A stretch of DNA of 64,000 bases from Sphingopyxis sp. L1A2A (lineage in GTDB: Bacteria > Pseudomonadota > Alphaproteobacteria > Sphingomonadales > Sphingomonadaceae). This document shows positions 11,350 to 18,842 of the stretch, one piece after another (the stretch's first letter is position 1; each line of letters opens with the position of its first letter). The stretch spans positions 62,001-126,000 of the forward strand of contig NZ_SCOT01000006.1 of assembly GCF_005502465.1 (NCBI RefSeq), in the 5' to 3' direction. The translations under genes were made by a program, and so were the position numbers. The notes under the pieces are model-generated. The model did no database searches, was not told the origin of the DNA, and worked only from the letters and a program-made list of their open reading frames with translations.

Positions 11350-13770
11350 GTGTCGATCCCCGCCTCCTTCACCGACTGGTTCGCGGCGCGCGGTTGGCGG
11401 CTGCGGCGCCATCAGATCGACATGCTCAGCGCCGCGCGGCGCGGCGAGCACGCGCTGCTCGTTGCGGCGACCGGGGCGGGCAAGACGCTGGCGGGGTTCC
11501 TGCCGACGCTCGTCGATCTTGCCGCGCATCCGAGCGACCGGCTGCACACGCTGTATGTCTCACCGCTGAAGGCGCTGGCGGCCGACGTCGAGCGCAATCT
11601 GCTTGGCCCGATCGCCGACATGGACCTTGCGATCAGCGTCGAGAGCCGCAGCGGCGATACCAGTTCGGACAAGAAAGCGCGCCAGCGGAGCCGGCCGCCG
11701 AACATCCTGCTGACCACGCCGGAATCGCTGTCGCTGCTGATCTCCTATCCCGACAGTTTCATGATGTTCGCCGATCTGAAGACCGTGGTGATCGACGAAA
11801 TCCATGCCTTCGCGCCCGGCAAACGCGGCGATCTGCTCAGCCTCGCGCTCGCGCGGTTGCAGGCGATCGCGCCCGGGCTGCGCCGCGTCGGCCTGTCGGC
11901 AACGATCGCCGACGCCGATGCCTATCGCGGCTGGCTGGCGCCAAACGCCGAGGCCGAAAGCGTGACGCTGGTCGAGGGCGAGGCGGGCGCCGATCCCGAT
12001 ATCCAGATCTTGCTGCCCGAAGGCGCGGTGCCCTGGTCCGGGCATTCGGGGCGTTATGCGGTGCATCAGGTGATGGAGGAAGTCGCCAGGAATCGCACCA
12101 CGATCATCTTTTGCAACACGCGCGGGCTGGCCGAACTGATCTTTCAGGAGCTGTGGAAGGTCAATGACCTCTCGCTCCCCATCGGCATCCATCACGGCAG
12201 CCTCGACCGCGAGGCGCGCCAGCGCGCCGAGGCGGCGATGGCCGAGGGGCGGCTGCGCGCGCTCGTCGCGACCTCCAGCCTCGATCTCGGGCTTGACTGG
12301 GGCAATGTCGATTGCGTGATCCAGATGGGGGCGCCCAAGGGGTCATCGCGGCTGCTCCAGCGGATCGGCCGCGCCAATCACCGGCTCGACGAGCCGAGCC
12401 GCGCGCTGATCGTGCCCGGCAACCGTTTCGAATATCTCGAGGCGCAGGCGGCGCTCGACGCCGTCGAGGCGGGCGAGCGCGACGCCGACCGGTTTCGCCC
12501 CGGTGCGCTCGACGTGCTCGCACAACATGTCATGGCGCTCGCCTGCGCGGCACCGTTTCAGGAAGCCGACCTGCTGGCGGAAATTCGTTCGGCGGCGCCC
12601 TACCGCTGGGTTAATGCCGCGCTGTTCACCCGCCTGCTCGGTTTTGTCCGCGACGGTGGCTATGCGCTCAAAAGCTATGACCGCTTTCGCCGTCTCGCCC
12701 CCGACGGCCCCCCCGGCCCCACGCGCGGCTGGCGCATCGCGCACCCGCGGCTCGCGGCGCAGCACCGGCTCAACGCGGGGATCATCGTCGATGCGCCGAC
12801 GCTCGACGTCCGGTTCAAGAACGGCCGGCGGCTGGGCACCGTCGAGGAATATTTCGCCAGCACCCTGAGCCCCGGCGACACCTTTGCCTTTGCCGGGCTG
12901 AGCCTGGAGGTCGAGGGCATCCGCGACACCGATGTCCTGGTCCGCGCGACGGCCAAACCGGCGCGCATCCCGTCCTATGTCGGCGCGCGGATGGCGCTGT
13001 CGACGCGGCTGGCCGACCGGGTGCGGAGTTTCCTGGCCGATCCAGCGAGCTGGCAACGCTTTCCGCCCGACGTGCGTTTCTGGCTCGAAATGCAGGCACT
13101 GCGTTCGGTGCTGCCGCGTCCCGGCGAGCTGCTCGTCGAAACCTTCCCGCATGAGGGCAATCATTATCTTGTCGCCTATCCGTTCGAGGGGTGGAACGCG
13201 CATCAGTCGCTGGGCATGCTGATCACCAAAAGGATGGAGCGCGCCGGGTTGCAGCCGCTGGGGTTCGTCGCGTCCGACTATGCGCTGGCGATCTGGTCGC
13301 TGCGCCCCGTCACCGACCCGGCGGCGCTGTTCGACCCCGCAGTCCTCGAGAAGGAGTTCGTCGAATGGGTCGAGGGATCGCATCTGCTCAAGCGCGCCTT
13401 TCGCGAGGTCGCGGTGATCGGCGGTCTGATCGAGCGCCAGCACCCCGGCAAGCGCAAGACCGGCAAGCAAGTCACCTTTTCGACCGACCTGATCTTTGAC
13501 GTGCTACGCAAATATGAGCCCGACCATCTGCTGCTCGAAGCGGCATGGGCCGATGCGCGCGAACGGTTGACCGATGTCGCGCGATTGGGCGACCTGCTCG
13601 ACCGCGCGGCAGGGACGATGTTGCACCAGACGCTGGAGCGGATCAGCCCGCTGGCGATCCCGGTGCTGGTGCTGATCGGCCGTGAAAGCGTCGCGGGCGC
13701 CGACATCGACGATGCGCTGCTCGGCGAGCTGGCGGACAGCCTGGCCGATACGGCCATGCGCCCGGATTAG
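11350..13770 (+). CDS. Ligase-associated DNA damage response DEXH helicase (Lhr-like)
   Basis: This 806-residue superfamily 2 helicase has Walker A VAATGAGKTLAG near residue 40, the DEIH box in VVIDEIHAFAPGKRGD, and motif VI in RLLQRIGRANHR. The length and C-terminal extension fit the Lhr-like helicases encoded with an ATP-dependent DNA ligase, an MBL-fold exonuclease and the PdeM nuclease. In this window only PdeM is nearby, one gene downstream; ligase and exonuclease are not seen. A GTG start at 11350 fits the N-terminus. It probably unwinds damaged DNA for repair, which is inferred from the family. Confidence 0.92.
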   Translation: MSIPASFTDWFAARGWRLRRHQIDMLSAARRGEHALLVAATGAGKTLAGFLPTLVDLAAHPSDRLHTLYVSPLKALAADVERNLLGPIADMDLAISVESRSGDTSSDKKARQRSRPPNILLTTPESLSLLISYPDSFMMFADLKTVVIDEIHAFAPGKRGDLLSLALARLQAIAPGLRRVGLSATIADADAYRGWLAPNAEAESVTLVEGEAGADPDIQILLPEGAVPWSGHSGRYAVHQVMEEVARNRTTIIFCNTRGLAELIFQELWKVNDLSLPIGIHHGSLDREARQRAEAAMAEGRLRALVATSSLDLGLDWGNVDCVIQMGAPKGSSRLLQRIGRANHRLDEPSRALIVPGNRFEYLEAQAALDAVEAGERDADRFRPGALDVLAQHVMALACAAPFQEADLLAEIRSAAPYRWVNAALFTRLLGFVRDGGYALKSYDRFRRLAPDGPPGPTRGWRIAHPRLAAQHRLNAGIIVDAPTLDVRFKNGRRLGTVEEYFASTLSPGDTFAFAGLSLEVEGIRDTDVLVRATAKPARIPSYVGARMALSTRLADRVRSFLADPASWQRFPPDVRFWLEMQALRSVLPRPGELLVETFPHEGNHYLVAYPFEGWNAHQSLGMLITKRMERAGLQPLGFVASDYALAIWSLRPVTDPAALFDPAVLEKEFVEWVEGSHLLKRAFREVAVIGGLIERQHPGKRKTGKQVTFSTDLIFDVLRKYEPDHLLLEAAWADARERLTDVARLGDLLDRAAGTMLHQTLERISPLAIPVLVLIGRESVAGADIDDALLGELADSLADTAMRPD

Positions 13771-13855
13771 CGCAGGCGACACCCGGCGCCGACGCCGCTT
13801 GCCGCCAACCCGCAACAGGCGTAGATTGCCGACAAAGATAAAGAGGATGCCCGCG

Positions 13856-14902
13856 ATGACCCACCTTTTCAGGCGGTCGATGTTCTGGACGGCACTGCTC
13901 GCCGCGCCGGTGCTGATCGGCGCCAGCCAAACGCCGCCTGCGCCGCCCGTCGTCGCGATTCCGGCCGCGCCCGACCCGATCGACGACGTCGTCGAACCCG
14001 GCATGGCCAGCGAGATCGTGCCGTTCATCCAGCCCTTCGACCTTGATGCGACGCGGCGAATGTCGGTGAAGGTCATGGTCGGCGGCAAAGGGCCGTTCGC
14101 CTTTCTGGTCGACACCGGCGCCGAACGGACGGTGATTGCGCGCGAACTTGCCGCGCGGCTCGGCCTGATCGAGGGCGCGAAGCTGCGGCTGGCGACGATC
14201 GGCGGATCGGCGACGGTGCCCAGTTTCCGCGTCGCCGCACTGCGAATGTCGAACCTGCACCTCGCCGCGGTCGATGCCCCGGCGTTTCACGGCCGCCACA
14301 TCGGCGCTGCCGGGTTGATCGGCGTCGATATGCTCGAGGACCGCCGGGTGCTGATCGATTTTCGCAAGGAAACGATGCAGATTCTGGAAACGCGCCGCCG
14401 TGCGCCTTCGCTGATCAAAGACGATGACGCGATCGTCGTCACCGCCCGCAATTCGGCGGGGCGCCTGATCCTGTCCGATGCGCGGTTGAACGGCAAACGC
14501 ATCGACGTGATCGTCGATACCGGCGCTCAGACCAGCGTCGGTAATCTGGCACTGCAGAAAATGGTCGCTGATCGCCGCGCCAATCGCTTCCCCTTCATTG
14601 CCACCGAGCTCAGCGCGGTGACCGGCGAGGCCGTGCCAGCCTTGCGCACCGCGATCAAACGGATCGTCATCAACGGCATGGACGTCAACGACCTGCCGGT
14701 CAGTTTTGCCGACAGCCAGGCGTTCCGCGCCCTGGGGCTCAATGAACGGCCCGCGCTGCTGCTCGGCATGGACAGCCTGTCGCTGTTCGACCGGGTCGAG
14801 ATCGATTTCCCGAACCGGCGCGTCGTGTTCGACCTGCCCGACGCAGCAGGCCGCCAGACCCGGCAACGCATGGCATTGAATATCATCGCCAACGGCGGAT
14901 AG
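13856..14902 (+). CDS. Retropepsin-like aspartyl protease family protein
   Basis: The 348-residue product has a signal sequence (about residues 5-22) and two aspartyl-protease half-domains. Each carries a DTGA motif: FLVDTGAERTV, and VIVDTGAQTSV about 140 residues later. The protein thus looks like a single-chain duplication of a retropepsin fold, probably periplasmic. The ATG at 13856 is preferred because AAGAGG lies 9 bp upstream; an in-frame ATG at 13847 has no room for a ribosome site. It lies between the Lhr-like helicase and pdeM. Nothing in the protein suggests a DNA repair role. Confidence 0.85.
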   Translation: MTHLFRRSMFWTALLAAPVLIGASQTPPAPPVVAIPAAPDPIDDVVEPGMASEIVPFIQPFDLDATRRMSVKVMVGGKGPFAFLVDTGAERTVIARELAARLGLIEGAKLRLATIGGSATVPSFRVAALRMSNLHLAAVDAPAFHGRHIGAAGLIGVDMLEDRRVLIDFRKETMQILETRRRAPSLIKDDDAIVVTARNSAGRLILSDARLNGKRIDVIVDTGAQTSVGNLALQKMVADRRANRFPFIATELSAVTGEAVPALRTAIKRIVINGMDVNDLPVSFADSQAFRALGLNERPALLLGMDSLSLFDRVEIDFPNRRVVFDLPDAAGRQTRQRMALNIIANGG

Positions 14903-14942
14903 CGCGCTTGCCGGTCGCGGGCCGCGGCGTCATAGCGACACG

Positions 14943-15656
14943 ATGACCGCCGCCACCGCTTTCGATTTTGGTGGCCATCGCTTTGTCGCGCTGGCCGACC
15001 GGGCGCTTTATTGGCCGCGGCACGGCGCGTTGATCGTTGCCGACCTGCATCTGGAAAAGGCCAGCTGGTATGCGGCGCTCGGCCAGCCGCTGCCGCCTTA
15101 TGACAGTCACGACACGCTCGACCGGCTGGCGCGGCTGGCAACCGAAACCGGCGCGCGCGCCATCTGGTGCCTGGGCGACAGTTTTCACGACCGCGATGCC
15201 GCCAGCCGCATCGTTCCCGCCGCCGCCCAGCGGCTGCGTGCCCAGGCCGCCGCGACGAAGCTGTTGTGGATCGCCGGCAATCACGACGGGCTCAGCGGCC
15301 GCGCGTGGGGCGGCGAGGTCGCCGACGAGTTGCTGATCGACGGCATCATCTTGCGCCACCAAAGCGATCCGCACGAACGGCGTCCCGAAATGTCGGGGCA
15401 TTTCCACCCCAAGTTGCGGCTGACGGTGCGCGGACGCAGCGTCGCCCGCGCCTGCTTTGCGGCCGATGATCAGCGCCTGATTCTGCCCGCTTTTGGCAGC
15501 TTGACCGGCGGTCTGGACGTCAGCGATCGGGCGATCGCGGTCAATTTTCGGGATCATTATCGTGCGATGCTGGTCGCGCAGGGCAAGTTAATTTCTTTTC
15601 CGTACCGCAATGGGCAGGAAAATGACGCTACGGCAAGCGGCATAGCCACCGGTTGA
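14943..15656 (+). CDS. pdeM: Ligase-associated DNA damage response endonuclease PdeM
   Basis: This 237-residue calcineurin-like metallophosphoesterase shows the metal ligand motifs in order: VADLHLEKASW, CLGDSFHDRD, WIAGNHDG and a late GHFHPK. These match PdeM, the nuclease encoded with Lhr-like helicases. It would cut or process damaged DNA with Mn-type metal ions. The gene is 40 bp after the aspartyl protease gene on the same strand. The C-terminal 20 residues are less conserved in character. Confidence 0.9.
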   Translation: MTAATAFDFGGHRFVALADRALYWPRHGALIVADLHLEKASWYAALGQPLPPYDSHDTLDRLARLATETGARAIWCLGDSFHDRDAASRIVPAAAQRLRAQAAATKLLWIAGNHDGLSGRAWGGEVADELLIDGIILRHQSDPHERRPEMSGHFHPKLRLTVRGRSVARACFAADDQRLILPAFGSLTGGLDVSDRAIAVNFRDHYRAMLVAQGKLISFPYRNGQENDATASGIATG

Positions 15657-15691
15657 CCGTCGTCGCGGCGTCCCGCGGCCCCGTTTCTCGC

Positions 15692-15707
15692 CTGTGGCGC
15701 AAAAGCC
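15692..15707 (+). promoter_or_regulatory. Shared 16-bp block upstream of TonB-dependent receptor 1
   Basis: CTGTGGCGCAAAAGCC lies 125 bp before the receptor start. The second receptor has CTGTGGCACAAAAGCC at 18693-18708, 15 of 16 identical, 150 bp before its start. The rest of the two upstream regions looks unrelated, so the block may be a regulator or promoter site. Confidence 0.45.
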
Positions 15708-15816
15708 TCACCCATCCAAAGAATCGCGAAAATGCAGGGCTCTGGCTGGATTGGCGGCGCGTTTCGGTTATGAATTGCCGCCTAAAAATAATGAAATTGA
15801 GAGAGGAGTGCCCGAC

Positions 15817-18591
15817 ATGAAATCATCTTCCCTTTGTGCTGCCCGCTTCATGCGCACCAGCGCGCTCGGCGTTTCGCTGGCGATTGCCGTCGTTGCCGCG
15901 CCCGCCTTTGCCCAGGATGCGGCGACCGACGAAGTCGTCGACGACAGCGACAACACCCCGATCATCGTCACCGCGCAGGGCCGCTCGCAGCTCCTGTCCG
16001 ACGTGCCGGTCGCGATCTCGGCGGTGAACGCCGAAACGCTGCAGAACAGCGGCGCAAACGACATTCGCCAGCTGAACCAGGTGGCGCCGTCGCTGCTCGT
16101 CTCGTCGACCGGATCGGAAGCCAATGGTTCGGCGCGTATCCGCGGCATCGGTACCGTCGGCGACAACCCCGGCCTCGAAAGCTCGGTCCCGGTGTTTATC
16201 GACGGCGTCTATCGCTCGCGTTCGGGCATCGGCCTTAACGAGCTGGGCGAAATCGACCGCGTCGAAGTGCAGCGCGGACCCCAGGGCACGCTCGGCGGCC
16301 GCAACTCGTCGGCGGGTCTGATCAGCATCTATTCGAAAAAGCCCGAGTTCGATTTCGGCGCCAATGGCGAAATCACCTATGGCAATTATGATTTCCTGCG
16401 CTTTACCGGCAGCGTGACCGGCCCGATCAGCGAAACGATCGCGGCGCGCCTCGACGGGGTCTATGTCCAGCGCGACGGATTCTATCGCGACACGACGAAC
16501 AACACCGACGTCAACGACCGCGACCGCTATTTTCTGCGCGGCCAGATCCTGTTCGAACCGACCGACGCGCTGTCGATCCGGCTGATCGCCGACTACACCT
16601 ATCGCAGCGAAAAATGCTGCGCCGCGACCTATGTCGATAACAGCGTCAATCCGTTCATCGGCAACCTCAACAACCCGTCGACCCCGCTGGCGCCGTTGCA
16701 GACCACCGGCAACAACATCATCAACGTCCTGCGCGATCTGGGCCAGCCGTTGTCGGCGTTCAACCAGGGCTATGGCCGCGCGATCTCGGTCAGCCCGGGG
16801 CGCAGTTTTGAAGGCCAGACCAAGGATTACGGCTTTTCGGGCCAGATCGATTATGATTTTGGCGGCGCGACGCTGACCTCGATCACCGCGTACCGCCAAT
16901 ATCGGTCGGGCCAGGCGTCGGACACCGACTATGGCGCCGTCGACATCCTCTACCGTGCGCCGAGCGACGACGCCTATCGCCAGTTCCACACCTTTACGCA
17001 GGAGCTGCGCCTGCAGGGCGAAGCGTTCGACGGCACGCTCGACTGGCTGATCGGCGGCTTCTACGCCAACGAAAAGCTGACCGTCCGCGACAATCTGCGC
17101 TTTGGCCGCCAATATGGCCGGTTTGCAAATTGCCGGATCATTTCGGGCGGTGGGCTGGCCGGTCTCTATTCACCGACCAATCCCTCGTGCGTGGTGCCGG
17201 GTGTCGGGCCAGCGACCATCGCCGGGGCGAGCGGACCGATCTCTGGGGCCGATATCGTCGCCGCTTTCACCGCGCTCGATGGCCTTAACGATCGCGGCAC
17301 GACCAACGACCGCTATTTCCAGAACGGCACCAACTGGGCGCTGTTCACCCACAACATCGTCCACATTACCGACCAGCTCGATCTGACGCTGGGGCTGCGT
17401 TACACGAACGACAAGAAAAAGTTCGACGCAACCTTCGGCAATGACAACAATGTCTGCACGACGGTGCAGGGTCTCGTCCTCGATGATGCCACCAACCCGT
17501 TGACCACCGCGACCGCCCGCGCACTTGCGGGCGCCCTGATTGGCCTCAGCTGCCAGGGCAATTCGACCGCCGAGCTGAACGGCGTGTCGATCAACGACGA
17601 GCGGAGCGAGGATGAATGGACCGGCACCGCAATCCTGTCGTACAAGCCGGTCGACGACCTGCTGCTCTACGCCAGCTTTGCGCGCGGTTATAAAGCGGGC
17701 GGCTTCAACCTCGATCGTTCGGCGCTCAAATCGCCGATCGTGCCGTTCGGCGGACAGGCTGGCGCACAGGCGCTGGTCGGCAATCTGCAGTTCGACCCCG
17801 AGTTGGTCGACAGCTATGAACTCGGCGCCAAATATTCGACCGGTCCGTTCAGCCTCAGCGTGTCGGCGTTCCGCTCGGATTTCAGCAATTTCCAGCTGAA
17901 CACCTTCAACGGCACCGTGTTTCTGGTCCAGACGATCAACGGCTGCGACAATCTGGTCGGTGGGCCGAATGCCGATACCGACCTGAGCAACACGACCGGA
18001 ACCTGCGCCCGCGACGACGTCACCTATGGCGTCCGCACTCAGGGGTTCGAGCTGGAGGCGCAGCTGGCCCCGGCGCGCAATTTCCGCATGGCCGCCGGCC
18101 TGACCTATGCCCGCACCAAATATCGCGGCGACCTGGTCGGCAACAAGAGCGGCTCGGCGCTCGACTCGGCGCTGCGCAAGCTGCCCGGCAACAACCTGTC
18201 GAACGCCCCCGAACTGGTCGCCACCGGCAGCGTGACCTGGACCCCCGACATCGGCAGCAGCGGGCTGACCGGCCTGGTCTATATCGATGGACGCATGACC
18301 AGCGATTACAACACCGGCTCCGACCTGTTCCCGCAAAAGGCGCAGGATGGCTATGCGCTGTTCAACGCCCGTCTTGGCATCCGCGGCCCCGACGAGAAAT
18401 GGGGCGTCGAGCTGTGGGCGCAGAATATCTTCAACAAAAACTACGCCCAGGTCGCGTTCAACTCGCCGTTCCAGGCGGGGACGACGTCGGCACCGTTCGT
18501 CGACCCGCAATATCCGGGCGGCCGCCAGATCTTTTCGCAGTTCCTGGCCGAACCGCGGACCTATGGCGTGACGCTGCGCGGCAAATTCTGA
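15817..18591 (+). CDS. TonB-dependent receptor (paralogue 1)
   Basis: This 924-residue outer membrane receptor has a signal peptide (cleavage near AFAQ, about residue 28), a TonB-box-like IIVTAQ, a plug domain with VPVAISAVNAETLQ and VQRGPQGTL, and a large beta-barrel ending in Phe. Sphingomonad receptors of this type import iron chelates, vitamins or oligomeric substrates; the substrate cannot be inferred. The ATG at 15817 follows GAGAGGAG with 8 bp spacing. An adjacent Cys pair (EKCCAATY) in an extracellular loop is matched in the next gene. The plug motif reads GGRNSSAGL where most relatives have FGRNSTAGL. Confidence 0.93.
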   Translation: MKSSSLCAARFMRTSALGVSLAIAVVAAPAFAQDAATDEVVDDSDNTPIIVTAQGRSQLLSDVPVAISAVNAETLQNSGANDIRQLNQVAPSLLVSSTGSEANGSARIRGIGTVGDNPGLESSVPVFIDGVYRSRSGIGLNELGEIDRVEVQRGPQGTLGGRNSSAGLISIYSKKPEFDFGANGEITYGNYDFLRFTGSVTGPISETIAARLDGVYVQRDGFYRDTTNNTDVNDRDRYFLRGQILFEPTDALSIRLIADYTYRSEKCCAATYVDNSVNPFIGNLNNPSTPLAPLQTTGNNIINVLRDLGQPLSAFNQGYGRAISVSPGRSFEGQTKDYGFSGQIDYDFGGATLTSITAYRQYRSGQASDTDYGAVDILYRAPSDDAYRQFHTFTQELRLQGEAFDGTLDWLIGGFYANEKLTVRDNLRFGRQYGRFANCRIISGGGLAGLYSPTNPSCVVPGVGPATIAGASGPISGADIVAAFTALDGLNDRGTTNDRYFQNGTNWALFTHNIVHITDQLDLTLGLRYTNDKKKFDATFGNDNNVCTTVQGLVLDDATNPLTTATARALAGALIGLSCQGNSTAELNGVSINDERSEDEWTGTAILSYKPVDDLLLYASFARGYKAGGFNLDRSALKSPIVPFGGQAGAQALVGNLQFDPELVDSYELGAKYSTGPFSLSVSAFRSDFSNFQLNTFNGTVFLVQTINGCDNLVGGPNADTDLSNTTGTCARDDVTYGVRTQGFELEAQLAPARNFRMAAGLTYARTKYRGDLVGNKSGSALDSALRKLPGNNLSNAPELVATGSVTWTPDIGSSGLTGLVYIDGRMTSDYNTGSDLFPQKAQDGYALFNARLGIRGPDEKWGVELWAQNIFNKNYAQVAFNSPFQAGTTSAPFVDPQYPGGRQIFSQFLAEPRTYGVTLRGKF

Positions 18592-18615
18592 TCGCACATC
18601 GTCTTTGGCGACATG

Positions 18616-18649
18616 GAGGGCGGGGCCGTTGGTCCCGCCCTCTTTTTTT
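18616..18649 (+). terminator. Rho-independent terminator after receptor 1
   Basis: GAGGGCGGG at 18616-18624 pairs with CCCGCCCTC at 18634-18642, followed by seven T. This is a strong intrinsic terminator, so the two receptor genes are likely separate transcripts. Confidence 0.9.
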
Positions 18650-18692
18650 GCCCGAAGCGCCCAGGCGCAAGCCAAGTCGTCCGATGAGGCAG

Positions 18693-18708
18693 CTGTGGCA
18701 CAAAAGCC
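18693..18708 (+). promoter_or_regulatory. Shared 16-bp block upstream of TonB-dependent receptor 2
   Basis: CTGTGGCACAAAAGCC repeats the block at 15692-15707 with one change. It lies after the receptor 1 terminator and 150 bp before the receptor 2 start. Confidence 0.45.
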
Positions 18709-18842
18709 GCGGTTGGCGAGCAATGACGCAGCGTCAGCGGCTGGCGCTAGCCTGCACCCGCAATGTCGTGATACGCTCGCGATCAAAGATAATATCGTGC
18801 CGCTCTCCCACAAAAAATGACCGTGTGTGGAGGGCCATCATC

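Noticed and set aside
15692..18708. Sigma-54 promoter (TGGCAC-N5-TTGC) in the shared receptor block
   Set aside because: TGGCAC/TGGCGC is present but the GC element at the right distance is not.
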